Source: Moringa oleifera
Taxonomy: Eukaryota > Streptophyta > Magnoliopsida > Brassicales > Moringaceae
NCBI GenBank assembly: GCA_021397835.1
Contig: JAJFZO010000742.1
Span: forward strand, 2,861,001 to 2,925,000
Reading direction: 5' to 3'
DNA length: 64,000 nucleotides
The stretch's first letter is position 1. Every line of letters starts with the position of its first letter. The translations under genes and the position numbers were made by a program. Of the stretch, positions 10,735 through 22,730 are shown one piece after another. Below the pieces are notes generated by a model, which saw only the letters and a list, made by a program, of their open reading frames with translations, did no database searches and was not told where the DNA came from.

Positions 10735-11005
10735 AATTAAAAAGTACTTATGAGCTTACATGAGGCTGATTGGTAAATAGTGCAAGGTGCAGGATTGTGT
10801 TGCCAAAGTCATTGCTGGAGAGTAACTATATTTTAAAAGGAAAAGCTCCTGATTTAGTTATACAAAGCAAGTTGGTGAATTTCGTGGATTACTCATGGGA
10901 AGTTGATCTTAATGATGCCAGCATGATCGAAATGAAGACCTCTAGTTACCTTAATAAGGTTCTTATTTCACTAAATCAACAACAGTATGAATTTTTCTTG
11001 TCCTA
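10735..11005 (+). other. Spacer I
   Basis: Spacer copy with an open plus-strand frame of 83 codons (10,770-11,021, containing ARCRIVLPKSLLESN). The same kind of frame appears in other spacers. It holds the shared junction TTGCCAAAGTCATTGCTGGAG near 10,800. Confidence 0.5.
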
Positions 11006-11845
11006 CACTATAAAAATTTAAGTTTTCTTCATGATTAAAAAAGAATTTTCTTCACAATTCCAAAAGTATGAAGAATGAAGTGTGAAGAAATAAGGAGACC
11101 TTTTTCTTCACTCTTAATTAAAAGTTTTCTTCATCCTGTGGAACTACGAAGAAATGGTACTTGTCTTCATGATTCTAATGAAATAATAATTTAATAAAAT
11201 AATATTTTTAAAAATAATATTTTTAAATAATATGACTTCCTTCATGGTTACTTAAAAAACTATGAAGAAAAGTAATCAAATATTAATTTTTATTTATAGA
11301 ATAATATTTTAAATAATATTTAATTATTTAAAATTCAAAGATTTCTTCATGGTTGTCAATTAGAAAGAAAAGTTGCATTATTTTTTATTATTTAATTATA
11401 TTTTTGAAAAATCAAATTTTATAATTTTAAATAAAACATTTCTTCATAGTTGGTAACAAAAGTATGAATTTTCTCTTTCTTTGCTATAAAAAAATAGTTT
11501 TTTCTTTATGGTTAAAAAAGGATTTTCTTCGAGTTACTAAAAGTGTGAAAAATGAAAGTGTGAAAAAAGATTGACACGTTTTCTTCATGATTTTTGAAGT
11601 GTGAAGAAAGAATATCTTTCTTCTTGCTTCATTAAAGACCTTCTTCATGGTTGTGGAATTGTCAAGAAACCACACATAGAATGAAGGTGAACTTTATAAA
11701 ATAATTTTTTAAAAATAATATTTTTTAATAATACATCTTTCTTCATGGTTACTTAAAGAATTGTGATAAAAGAATAATCAAATATTAATTTGTATTCATT
11801 AAATAATATCTAATTATTTAAAATTTAATTTTCTTTACGTTAATC
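11006..11845 (+). mobile_element. Fb element, two tandem units
   Basis: A nearly complete example. The first unit starts with CACTATAAAAATTTAAG at 11,006 and the second at about 11,484, so the period is ~478 bp. Each unit has paired TTCTTCATGGTT/AACTATGAAGAA words and the AT-rich core around ATTATTTAAAATT. The right edge (11,845) is an orientation switch: sequence beyond it belongs to an oppositely built block. Confidence 0.75.
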
Positions 11846-12692
11846 AATCAAGACCTTTTTCTTATTGTTTAATTAACTCATTTTTTTTAGAAGATCTACG
11901 AAAATGTTGTTACTCTTTCTTCATTGAAATCATATAATCCATATTTCTTCATCAAATTAAAGTTTACTCCTGCCATGAGATTTAGATCTATTCTTTGCAC
12001 ATCACTTTCATCATATGCCCATGTATGTATACATACCATGGCATCAATGGCTTTATATACTTCCCATGACTATGCTATCACTGCCTTCCGCTCTATGCCC
12101 CTTGTACACTTATATTACCATCAGTAATTACGCGTTTACACATATAAGCATGCAAGAATGGGATGGTATGAAATTAAGGCTACTTAAAAGATAACTAAGA
12201 AGTAATATCAAAAAATTTTACACTTTTACACAAACAACCATCCATAAATGAGGTTATATGAAATCAAAGGTGATCAAGAACTATTACCGAGCAATCAAAG
12301 AATGTTTCTTTTTCGTGAATCTTACAAATACTGATGATGAAGGAGTGTCGCCAAATGATCCAAGAATGTGGTAGCACGAATCTTATAGGTGCCCCAACAG
12401 CCATTGAGCATATTATTTCCTGATGGAAAGAGAGATTGAGGAAAGATTGTTGTTGTATTCTTACAACTCCAATTGGTTTGCAAGTCATAAAAGAATAGAG
12501 GTAAGGAAGAATTCTCAGTAGAAGTTTCTTAGAGTGAGAATATTAGTCTTATAAGAAGATGGAGACGAGGCTAAATGAAAGATGAGATGCAAAGAGTTTT
12601 GTTTTGTTTTGTTTTGTTTTTTCCCTCTTTGAACAAATAATAATCTTTTTCTTTTATACTAAAAGAAGAAGATACTAGTTGGTTGAGAGCGT
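11846..12692. other. 5'-flank block of the ankyrin module
   Basis: Collinear with 45,060-45,830 and, more weakly, with 6,020-6,500. Holds no gene. At 12,692 it is joined abruptly to the intron that precedes a plus-strand PGG exon, so exon 1 is missing. Confidence 0.55.
12596..12622 (+). repeat. (GTTTT)n microsatellite
   Basis: Five consecutive GTTTT units, at the position of the T-rich run of the ~200-bp tandem repeat. Confidence 0.9.
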
Positions 12693-12739
12693 TCAATATA
12701 TATAAAGTTGTATTATTATCAATGAATAAAACATTGTTT

Positions 12740-13416
12740 GTTTTTAAAAGAGTAAGATTATTAGTTGGACGTTGGAAAGCTAACAAGAATAAAAGAATTA
12801 GGAAGGGTTTGACAACTTTGGATATCTCGTAAGGCTAGGAAGAGGAAACTAATAAAGAGATCAAGATTATGTTAAGTCGTGCTAGAGATTTGAGAGCTAC
12901 CTTCCTTCCTAATGATTCAACTCTAATTAATTTCTTGAGATCAAAGATCACTTTGTATCAACATCTTATAACATCAATAACTTGTAGAAGAAACAATGTA
13001 ACAAATAATGCTCGTAATGCCGTAACAAGAGTTATAACATTTATTATAATAGCAACTCAACAACTCCAATCAGTTTTCCCAGAGATCTGTTGTCATTCAC
13101 GTCAAAATTAAGTCATCGTCTTAATAGCAATATAAAAGTAGTGGCCATGAACAAAAAAAAAAAAATTCTATGTCATCTGGACTTTAAACACATTTATCTT
13201 CTTGATGACTTTTATTCTTCAGCCTTTTTTTCTCATCGGATATATACAATGCTGGCTGTTCTCCCATGCATGGTTTGTATGATTAGTGTTTTTGTTTATT
13301 TTTGGTAGAACCCTCTTTGAAATAACAAACATTGAGCAATAGCAAAAAGTAAACTAGCTTTGGAAGATTTAGCCAGAGAGGACAATGCTCCTCTAATTTT
13401 TATTTTTAGTTGATTC
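12740..13416 (+). pseudogene. PGG-exon pseudogene, plus-strand copy 1
   Basis: Translates as the linker RDLRATFLPNDSTLINFLRS, then ITLYQHLITS, RRNNVTNNARNAV and IATQQLQ, the start of a PGG domain (12,869-13,111). A frameshift at the PGG tripeptide moves the coding frame. The last membrane segment is open again in 13,090-13,308 (CMVCMISVFVYFW). The exon ends at TTTAGTTGATTCAT, followed by Fb. It lacks exon 1. Confidence 0.75.
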
Positions 13417-13432
13417 ATAAGTTTTATTTGTC

Positions 13433-14165
13433 ACTAGTTAACAACCATGAAGAAGGCCTTTAATGAAGTGTGAAGAAAGATACCTTTTCTTCATAGTTCA
13501 AAAACTATGAAGAGATGATATCAATCTTTCTTTACATCCTCATTCTTTACACTTTTAGAATCGTGAAGAAAAACATTTTTAACCATGAAGAAAACTGTAT
13601 TTTCTTGTAGTATAAAAGAAAAAAAATTCATGCTTTTATTATCAACTATGAAAAAATGGTTTAATTAAAATTATTAAATCTAATTTTTTAAAAAATAGAA
13701 TAAAATAATGAATAAAATAATATGATAACTTTTCTTCATGGTTAAAAATGATGAAGAAAATTTAAAATTTAAATAATTAGATATTATTTGAAATATTATC
13801 TAACAAATAAAAATTATATTTCATTACTCTTTTTTCACAAATACTTAAGCAACTATCAAGTGAGATGAATTATTAAAAAAATATTATTTTATTAAATTAT
13901 TATTTTATTAAGTTCTTTTTCATAGTTCTTTACAGAATCGTAAATAAAAGTATCCTTTCTTCACAGTTTCACAACCATTAAAAAAACTTTTAATGAAGCG
14001 TGAAAAAAGATATCATTTCTTTATAATTCAAAAACTATAAAGAAAAAGTATATTTTCTTCATACAATCATTCTTCACATTTTTACAGTTGCGAGAAAAAG
14101 TCTTTTTTAACTATGAAGAATTTTTTTTTTATGCGAAGAAAAACAATTCATGCTTTTGTTGATTT
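13433..14165 (-). mobile_element. Fb element
   Basis: Reverse orientation. Begins at the conserved junction CACTAGTTAACAACCATGAAG after the PGG stop, has an internal reversed end CTGTATTTTCTTGTAGTA near 13,594-13,611, and ends near 14,150 against spacer I. Confidence 0.75.
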
Positions 14166-14395
14166 AGTCAAATAGGAAACATAAGGATGAAAAGGTCCTC
14201 ACTCGACCATGATGGGCATTATTAAGACCAAACTCTAGCAAGTAATCCATAAAATTTATTGATTTGCTTCATGTAACTAAATCAGGAGCTTTTCCTTTCA
14301 GAACCTAGTTACTCTCCAGCAATGACATTGGCAACACAATCCAGTACCTTGCAGTGTCTATAAATCAACCTCAAGCAAGGTCATAAGTGCTCTTT
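14166..14395 (-). other. Spacer I (reverse)
   Basis: Reverse copy with the landmarks CCATGATGGGCATTATTAAG and AATGACATTGGCAACACAAT (the shared short-module join). Leads into the intron of the next PGG exon. Confidence 0.5.
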
Positions 14396-14454
14396 AATTA
14401 ATGAAAGATATATATATGTATAAAATTATATTATTATCAATGAATTAAATATTG

Positions 14455-15230
14455 TTAGATTGTAAAAGAGTAAGATTCTTAGTTGGACGTTGGAAAGTTA
14501 ACAAGAATACTAGAAACAAGAAGAGTTTGACAACTTTGGATATCTTACAAGGCAAGGAAAAGAAAACTAATAACAAAGAGATTAAGATTATGTTAGGTAG
14601 CACTGAACATTTGAGAGTTACCTCATTTCCCAATGTTTTAAATCTAATTGATTTATTGAATTCAGAAATCACTTTGTATCAACATATTCTAACATTGATA
14701 GTACATAGGAGAAAAAAATGTATCAAGTAATGCTCACAATGTCTTAGTAGTAGTTGATGAACTAAATATAACAAAAATCTACCAAAATGTGATCAATCTT
14801 TCTAGACGAGTGTTGTCATTTTGGTCAAAAGTGAGTCCTCGTCTTAAAAGCAATACGAAGGCAATGGTTATGAAGAAAAAAATTTTCCATATCATCTAGT
14901 CTTTTAACACTTTTGCCTTGTGGATGACACTTATTCTTCAAGCTCTTTTCCTCTCGAGTGGTCATTTTACTAGTTTCTTTCTTACAACATTAGCATTCTT
15001 GGGTTTGTCCCACCCTATGTCATTAGTTTTGTATCTCCAAAAGGATTCTCCTTGGTTGTATTCTACATTAGTTGTTTGCCATGCATGATTTATATGATCA
15101 ATATTTTTGTTTATTTTAAGTGAGAGCCTTTTTAGGACAAGAAACATGTAGCAATAGCAAGAAGTGAACTATGATCTTTAAAAGGTTTAGTCAAAAAAGT
15201 GATCGTCCTTCCAGTTTTAACGGTAGTTGA
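14455..15230 (+). pseudogene. PGG-exon pseudogene, plus-strand copy 2
   Basis: Open frame at 14,452-14,730 gives VRFLVGRWKVNKNT, KKSLTTLDILQGKE, then STEHLRVTSFPNVLNLIDLL and LYQHILTLIVHRRKK. That is the last ankyrin repeat, the linker and the entry to the PGG domain. Downstream the PGG helices are recognisable in DNA but frameshifted (near 14,725 and beyond). The stop region is at 15,225. This is one of the best-kept N-terminal halves. Confidence 0.75.
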
Positions 15231-15239
15231 TTCATCAGT

Positions 15240-15925
15240 TTTATTTGTCACTATTAACAATCGTGAAGAAAAATACTATTTCTTCACACTTCAAAATCCA
15301 TGAAGAAATTGTGTCCCTCTTTTTTATATCATCATTTTTCACAATTTTAAAACTATTTAAAAAGGTTTTGTTTTTTTAACTGAGACAAAAGCTCTATTTT
15401 CTTATAATGTCAAGGAAGGAAAATTCATGCTTTTGTTTTCCATCGTGATGAAATGTTTTATTTAAAATTATAAAATGTAATTTATAAAGAATATAATTAA
15501 ATAATAAAAAATTGATAAGAAATTTTCCTCCATGTTGACAATTGTGAAGAAAATTTTGACTTTTAAATAATTAAATATTATTTAAAAAATTATTTAATAA
15601 ATAAAAATTAATATTTAATTACTCTTTCTTCATAATTCCTTGAGCAACAATAAACAAAGATGTAATATTTAAATTATTATTTTATTAAATTCTTTTTCAT
15701 GGTTCTTTATGGAGCCATAAAGATAAGTATCCTTTTTTCACGGTTTCACAACCATGAAGAAAACTTTTAATGAAGCTTGAAGAAAGATACTATTAAACGG
15801 TGAAGCAAACTGTCTTTTTTTCTTCACACCCTCAATCTTCATACTTTTAGAACCGTGAAGAAAAGTCTCTTTTAATCGTGAAAAAAACTTTATTTTCTTG
15901 TAACGTAGAAGAAAAAAATTTATGT
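15240..15925 (-). mobile_element. Fb element (empty site for the 4.4-kb CACTA)
   Basis: Reverse Fb element. At about 15,805-15,825 it reads AAACTGTC then TTTTTTTCTTCACACCC without interruption. The paralogous Fb at 47,590-52,690 is split at this point by the 4.4-kb CACTA element. Confidence 0.75.
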
Positions 15926-16195
15926 TTTTGTTGATTCAATGAAAGAGGAACCTCATGGAAGGAAGTAGAGGTCATCACTCAACCATGTTGGGCATCATTG
16001 ACATCAAACTCCAACAAGTAATCAAAAAATTCATCGAATTGCTTCGTGTAACAAAATCATGAGCTTTTCCTCTTGGAACCCAGTTGCTCTTTGGCAATGA
16101 CTTTGGCATCATAGTCTTACACCTTGCAGTGTCTAGCAATCAACCTCCAGCAAGCTCATAAATGCTTTTTAATTAATGAAAGATATATAAAAAGT
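15926..16195 (-). other. Spacer I (reverse)
   Basis: Contains CCTCATGGAAGGAAGTAGAG, whose ATGGAAG (15,955-15,961) is the likely deletion breakpoint seen in the copy at 52,705. Also has the module join near 16,095. Confidence 0.5.
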
Positions 16196-16227
16196 TACAT
16201 TACTATCCATGGATTAAATATTGTTAC

Positions 16228-16992
16228 TTATTCATAGAGTAAGATTATTAGTTAGACATTGGAAAGTTAACAAGAACATTAGAATAGGAAGGGTCTAACA
16301 GCTTTGAATATCTCACAAGGATAAGAGAGAAGAAACCAACAAAGAGATTAGGATTATGTTCGGTAGTGTTGGAGTTTTAGAAGGTACCTTTCTTCCTAAT
16401 ATTTCAAACTTTACTAATTTTCTAAGATTAAAAATCACAATGTATCAACATTTCGTGACATTAATAGCTCCTCAAAGAAATAATGTATCTAGTGATGATT
16501 GCAATGCTTTAGTGGCACTTGTAGCATTAATTATAATAGCAACCTAGAAAACTGCAATTGATCCTTCTAAAGGTGTGTTATCATTCACATCAAAAGTGAG
16601 TCCACGTCTCAATAGTAAAACAAAGGTCGTGAACAAAAAATGTTTTTATGTCATTTGGTCTTTCAACTAATTTATCTTATGGATAACATTTATTCTTTAA
16701 GCTTTTTCCCTCTCGAATGGTCATTTTATTGGTTTGTTTCTTACGTCATTGGCATTCTTGGGTTTATCCCACACCATGTCAATGGTAGTCGTATATTCTT
16801 AAGGATTCCCCTCAGTTATATACCGTGTTGGTTATTATCCATATATGCATGATTTATGTAATCAACATTTTTGTTCATTTTAAATGGAAGCCTCTTTTGA
16901 ATAAGAAACATGGAGCAATAGCAAGAAGTGAAATAGCTTTAAAAGGCTTAGCTAAAGAGGAGAACGTCCCACCAATTTTAGTGTTTAGTTGA
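16228..16992 (+). pseudogene. PGG-exon pseudogene, plus-strand copy 3
   Basis: Two open stretches. The first, 16,356-16,547, reads FGSVGVLEGTFLPN, LRLKITMYQHFVTLIA, QRNNVSSDDCNALVAL (linker and first PGG helix). The second, 16,640-16,852, covers later helices in a shifted frame. A TAG follows IIIAT where the family continues with TYQ. The stop region GTGTTTAGTTGATTC is near 16,985. It is the apparent undeleted form of the copy at 52,705. Confidence 0.75.
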
Positions 16993-16999
16993 TTCATCA

Positions 17000-17690
17000 G
17001 TTTTACTTATAACAAGTTAACAATCGCAAAGAAAAACCTTTAACGAACTGTGAAGAAAGCCTTTAATGAGGTGTGAAGAAAGATACCCTTTTTTCACACT
17101 TCAAAAACCGTGAAGAAAAGGTATTCCTCTTTTTTCACATTCTCATTCTTCACATTTTTAAAACAGTGAAGAAAAGTCTTTTCTAATCATGAAGAAAAAT
17201 CTATTTTCTTGTAACATAGAAGAAAAAAATTCATGCACTTGTTACCATCCATGAAGAAATGTTTTATTTAAAATTATAAACTTTAAATTGTAGAAAATAT
17301 ACTAATAAAAAATTAATATGACAACTTTTCTCCATGGTTGACAATCGTGAATAAAAATTTGAATTTTAAATAATTAAATATTTTTAAAAAATTATTTAAT
17401 AAATAAAAATTAATATTTGATTACTTTTTCTTCACAATTCCTTAAATCGTGAAGAAAGATGTATTGTTTGAAAAAATATTATTTAATTAAATTATAATTT
17501 TGTTAAGTTCTTCTTTATGATTCCAAAACTATGAAGAAAACTTTTAATGAAGTGTGAAAAAAGAAACTCTTTTTTCATAAATCAAAAACATTAAAGAAAA
17601 TGTGTCCCTCTTTCTTCACATCCTTATTTTTCACACTGTTAGAATCGTGAAGAAAACTCTTTTTTAGCTGTAGAGAAAACTCTATTTTCA
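17000..17690 (-). mobile_element. Fb element
   Basis: Reverse element with well-kept words such as AACCGTGAAGAAAAGG near 17,107 and an internal reversed end (ATCTATTTTCTTGTAACA) near 17,200. Ends where block V starts. Confidence 0.7.
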
Positions 17691-18130
17691 TATCCTTATT
17701 ACTTGACTTGATAGAACCATGGAGAAAAACCTTTTTTTAATAGTGAGAAAGCATTTTTTTTCTCTCAATGGGATGTTTTACAACTTATCAATGATTGTTT
17801 CTTTACTCATTTTCTCTTGCTCCCTTAATCATAGGGCACCTTCTTACCATGCTTTGCAGTAGGTTTCTTGCTTTTGCTAATGGTTTCAAAGACACCTTTA
17901 ATATGCTCTTTTTTTTTTCAATTTGTAAGGGCCCATACTAATGCATACCAAAGCTATAGAATTGGGGTAGATTCATTAACCCTTGATGGATATGAAAACG
18001 ATACTAGAGTAGTAGTCAATAGAAAGTTGATCTTTTTCATCTATCTTTGCAACAATCAAAGCTTCTCGAAGGCTTTTAGTGGTACAAAACTAGTTTTCAT
18101 AGTTTTTAGCATCTTTGTAGCCAATCCATC
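17690..18130 (-). repeat. Block V/U-like unit
   Basis: Shared with 43,007-43,340 and 43,998-44,340: GGGATGTTTTACAACTTATC, CATTTTCTCTTGCTCCCTT, then a U-like part (ATGCATACCAAAGCTA; TGGATATGAAAAC). No gene is supported; a 92-codon plus frame at 17,868-18,146 lacks motifs. Confidence 0.5.
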
Positions 18131-18149
18131 TAAGCCATCCCACTAGAAC

Positions 18150-18540
18150 TTCAAATTTTTTATTTCTCACTACAAATATGTAGAGCAGTTTCACTTAGAA
18201 CCGCCACATATCTTATACAATCAAGGCATTAGAAGAAGTTCAACTAAATGATCAAAATTTTCATCTTTAAATACAGAATATGGAGGAGTCACACACTCTT
18301 TTCCTTTCACATGAGTGAGATGTTCATCTGCTCTCAAAATCCCTATCATTATTTAGGTTTGCCCATTTTGCAAAGCAAGCTGCATGAGGATAAACCTATC
18401 TTAGTTTAGCTTCTTGACAAATGATGGTTTCAAGTTCATCATCTCCATTGCAAGGCCAACCTATCCTATAGAGGCAACTAGATGCAGCGAAGTATCAAGA
18501 AACTTTACCTTATCAATGTGCTCTAAGAGACATGCATCCT
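18150..18540 (-). pseudogene. Ankyrin exon 1 fragment
   Basis: Minus strand reads KDACLLEHIDKVKFLDTSLH, LALQNGQT, ADEHLTHVKGKECVTPPYS and NFDHLVELLL: three ankyrin repeats with internal stops. The 5' end is cut at 18,541, where plus-strand PGG sequence starts, so two parts of the family meet tail to tail. The partner at 44,382-44,860 is longer. Confidence 0.75.
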
Positions 18541-19019
18541 TCTTAGTAATAGTTATTGCATTTATTATAATAGCAACCCTACAACTCCAATCAGTCCTCT
18601 TAGAGTTGTGTCGTCATTCACGTCAAAATTGATCGTTCATCTTAATAACAATATAAAGACAGTGGTAATGAACAAAAAAATTTCTGTGAAATGCAGATTT
18701 AAACACATTTAGCTTATTGATGACATTTATTCTTTAACCTCTTTTCCTCGAAAGTGGCTATTTTACTAGTTATTTCTTATGAGATATGCATTCATGGGTT
18801 TATCCCACACCATTCCAATTGTTGTCATATCTCCAAAAGGATCGGTTATATATAAAATTGGCTATTCTCTCATGCATGGTTTATATGATCAGCATTTTTC
18901 TTTGTTTTTAGTGGAAGCCTCTTTGGAACAAGAAACATGGAGCAATAGTGAGAAGTAAACTGGCTTTGGAAGGTTTAGCTAGAGAGGATGACGTTCTTCC
19001 AGTTCTTACTTTTAGTTGA
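18541..19019 (+). pseudogene. PGG-exon fragment, C-terminal two thirds
   Basis: Starts inside the first PGG helix (VIAFIIIATLQLQSVLLELC, in the same shifted frame as at 13,040) and runs to the stop region at 19,015. Frameshifted after the PGG site. Corresponds to 46,120-46,601. Confidence 0.7.
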
Positions 19020-19024
19020 TGCAT

Positions 19025-19172
19025 AAGTTTTATTCGTCACTAGTTAACAACCATGAAGAAAGCCTTTAATGAAGGGTGAAGAAAGACACCTTTTCTTCGC
19101 ACTTTAAAAACTGTGAAGAAAAGGAATTAACCTTTCTTTACATCCTCATTCTTTACACTTTTAGAATCGTGA
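19025..19172 (-). mobile_element. Fb element fragment
   Basis: First ~150 bp after the PGG stop, ending GAATCGTGAAGAAA directly at an (AT)n run. The rest of the element and spacer I are missing. Confidence 0.65.
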
Positions 19173-19176
19173 AGAA

Positions 19177-19196
19177 ATATATATATATATATATAT
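19177..19196. repeat. (AT)n microsatellite
   Basis: Ten AT units. The position corresponds to the GATATATA run in the intron upstream of PGG exons, so it marks a deletion join. The homologous run at 46,756-46,782 is longer. Confidence 0.9.
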
Positions 19197-19211
19197 TATC
19201 AATGAATTAAA

Positions 19212-19980
19212 TATTATTAGTTATAAAAGAGTGAGATTCTTAGTTGGACGTTGGAAAGTTAACAAGAACACTGGAAACGAGAAGAGTTTGACAACTTTGG
19301 ATATCTCACAGAGCAAGGAATAGAAAACCAATAATAAAGAGTATCAAGATTATGTTAGGCAGTATTGGAGGTTTGAGAGTTGCCTCCTTTTCTAATGTTT
19401 TAACTCTAACTCATTTCTTGAATTCAAAGATCACTTTGCAACATTGATAGTGTATAAGAAAAACAATGTATCAAGTAATGCTCACAATGCCTTAGTAGTA
19501 GTTGATGCATTGAATATAACAACAATATATCAAACTACAATGAATCCTCTTAAAGGTGTATCGTCATTCAGGTCAAAAGTAAGTCCTCATATTAAAAGCA
19601 ATACGGAGGCAGTGGTCATGAAAAGAAAATATTTCCATATCATATGGTCTTTTAACACTTTTGCCTTCTGGGTAACACTTATTCTTCAAGCTCTTTTCCT
19701 CTGGAGTGGTCATTTTACTAGATTGTTTCTTACGACATTAACATTCTTAGGTTTATCCCACACCATGTCAATGGTTTTTATATCTCCAAAAAGATTCTCC
19801 TTGGTTATATACTGCATTAGTTGTTCACCATGCATGATTTATATGATTAGTATTTTTGTTTATTGTAAGTGAAAGCCTCTTTGGGATAAGAAACATGTAG
19901 CAATAGCAAGAAGTGAACTATGATCTTTAGAAGGTTTAGCCAGAAAAGAGATTGTCCCTCAACTTTTAGCATTTAGTTGA
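19212..19980 (+). pseudogene. PGG-exon copy with intact 142-codon ORF
   Basis: The ORF at 19,444-19,872 is open across the whole PGG region: KKNNVSSNAHNALVVV, IYQTTMNPLKGVSSF (PGG replaced by LKG), WSFNTFAFWVTLILQALFLW, LFLTTLTFLGLSHTMSMVF and CSPCMIYMISIFVYCK. Three membrane segments follow the PGG site. A TGA replaces the Trp codon that continues the exon in the family. The upstream ankyrin-repeat frame (19,221-19,440) has at least one frameshift and there is no exon 1. It probably makes no full protein; a short membrane peptide cannot be excluded. Confidence 0.75.
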
Positions 19981-19989
19981 TTCATTAGT

Positions 19990-20571
19990 TTTATTTGTCA
20001 CTGTTTAACAACCGTGAAGAAAGATACTTTTCTTCACACTTCAAAATCCATGAAGCAATGGTGTCCCTCTTTCTTTATACCATCATTCTTCACAATTTTA
20101 GAAATACGAATAATTTTTTTTTTGTTTTGTTTAACCGAGATAGAAGCTCTATTTTCTTGTTATAACAAAAAAGAAAATTTCATGCTTTTTTTTCCATTAT
20201 GATGAAATGTTTCATTTAAAATTATAAAATGTAATTTATAAAGAATATAATTAAATAACAAAAATTTAATATGATAATTCTTCTCCATGGTTAACAACCG
20301 TGAAAAAAATTTTGAATTTTAAATAATTAAATATTATTTAATAAATTATTTAATAAATAAAAATTAATATTTGATTACTCTTTCTTCATAGTTCCTTAAG
20401 CAACCATAAACAAAGATGCAATATTAAAATTATTATTTTATTAAATTCTTCTTCATGGTTCTCTAGAGAACCATGAATATGAGTATCCTTTCCTCACGGT
20501 TCCACAACCATGTAGAACATTTTTGATGAAGCTTGAAGAAAGATACCATTAAATGGTAAAGAAAATTGTCT
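19990..20571 (-). mobile_element. Fb element, interrupted
   Basis: Reverse Fb element collinear with 47,590-48,171. It is broken at 20,571 by the start of the large CACTA element (GAAAATTGTC, then TTACAATAAC). Confidence 0.7.
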
Positions 20572-22039
20572 TACAATAACAAATTTGATTTTTAATGACA
20601 CTTAATAGATAACAGTTTTAACAAAAAAGTCATTAAAAATAGATCAAAAATATTAGATGATGATTTCATTATAAATTGATGTTAAAATAATTAATTTCAT
20701 GTCAGTTTATAAGAAAACAGATGTTAATAAACATGCATTTTATGTTGGTTTGATAAATCGATTTGAAATTAAAGTTTTTAATGTCAGTTCATAAGAGAAC
20801 TGATGTTAAAAGACATGCATTTCACATCGGTTTGTTGAACCGACGTGAAATTAAAGTTTTTAACGTTTGTTCTCCTACGAGCCAATGTTAAAATGCATGC
20901 ATTCCATGCTTTCTTAAGGCCTTTTGTTTGAAATTTTAAACCAACCTCTAATTCTAGTAATAAGAATCTTATTTATGAACACCCATATCATACATTTTTA
21001 TTTTTATTTTTTTGCTGATTAATAAAGAACATGTTAGTACATTATTAATGTCAACAATATTAAAATTTGTACGGAGATTAATTATGTTAACTTCCAAATA
21101 TTATTTTTTATTATGATAAATTTAGGTACAATATATGGTTCATGTGATCCTTGTATTAATGAGTTTTCAGTTGTCAATATATGGTTTGGTTGATCAGTTG
21201 TCAAGGTTCATGCTTTTAGTTCACTTAACAAAGAGAAGTTGTACTTGTGAGGAACATTGTTTCTTTCTATCAATTTTTCAACAAATCGACGAGAAAGGTT
21301 TCTTATTTAAAGGCCTTGATACCCATTTTTGGGTATCAAAATCTAGGTATTAGGAATTATTTTCTTTGATAATTATTTTTTGTCCATCTTGTCGCACCAT
21401 TGTCCTCCTATCAGTGTGCTTCTTCATCACTATTGTCCTTCCATCGGTGTTCTTCTTCATCGTCAGCTGATTCTCTTCTCCGACTGACTTTCAGTGAAAT
21501 GAGACGGTCTTTGGTTTGACCTAAAAATTGGTTCATTGGCTACTATTTGGGTATATCATCCCCTATTTTTAAAGACCTCTTCCACCTTGCATGATAAATA
21601 TGTGGATCTTTCTCCCATTTTTTGAGATCTCAAATGTTTTAGTAGCCTTCAGAGAGATAATATTTGACGAGAGGTATGAGTGAAAAGAGATATGAATTAA
21701 GAGAGATGTACATATGTATTGTCTATGAAAAGCTTAATCTATGTTGTATTTGGTATTGTAATCTTTGATTTGTATATGGGTATGTTAATCCTTGTGTGGG
21801 TAACTTAATTTATGGATACTTTAATGTTTGATTTGTTCGGGTTTTTGAATGTTCAATGTATATGGTGTATATAGATTTGTTAAGATTCATACGAGTATGT
21901 TAAATTTTAATGGGTATATGAATATATTGATATATAGGTATATAAATTTTTAATATATATATATATATATAGTTATATGGGTATGTTAATGTTCAATGTA
22001 TGTATGAGTTTCTTAGGTTTCATTATGCAGGGTATATTA

Positions 22040-22730
22040 ATTAGAAGCTAATTAAGTAATTATATATTAATTAGGTATTTAGTTATAAATCAAAAAATTA
22101 ATTATGTGTTAATTAATTAGTTTACAACTAATTAATTTGACTCTAACATGATGTTAGTTTGATAATTAATTAATTAGAGATTTTTTTAATTAATTAGATA
22201 TGAATTAGATTTTAATTAAATGTTGATTCGATAAATAGTTAATAGATGTCAAATAAACGTTATTCACATGACAATTAGAAATAACTTAATTAAGTAGATT
22301 CTAATTAATTAAGTAGATGTTAAATAATTAATTAGATTTTAAATAATTAATTATTTGTTAGTTAGATGTTTAGATAAAATATAATTAGATATTTTTATTA
22401 ATTATATATTAATTAATTAGTTAGTAACAAATTAATTTGAGTTTATACTAAGGTGTTAGTCAAATAATTAATTAGATGTTTTCTTAGTTAATTAGAAGAG
22501 AGTTAAATGCCAATTAGATATTAAGTAAATATTAATTAGATAAATAATTAATTAAGTCGATATTAAGTAATTAAGTAGATGTTAAATAATGAATTACATT
22601 TTAACAAATGTGATTAATTAATTAGTTAATAACTAATTATTTTTAATTTATAATTAAATGTTACATGATTAATTAAATAAATATTTTTTAATTAATTAGA
22701 TGTAAAATAATTAATTAAATAAATTATGGT
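22040..22730. repeat. TTAATTA-rich degenerate repeat
   Basis: About 700 bp of irregular repeats of TTAATTAGATGTTAAATAAT-type words inside CACTA copy A. Copy B has the same at 49,680-50,310. Confidence 0.75.

Noticed and set aside
14445..14672. 75-codon minus ORF
   Set aside because: Shadow of the plus-strand frame KKSLTTLDILQGKE.
21135..21353. 72-codon plus ORF in CACTA copy A
   Set aside because: Copy B is not open over the same frame and no transposase motif is visible.
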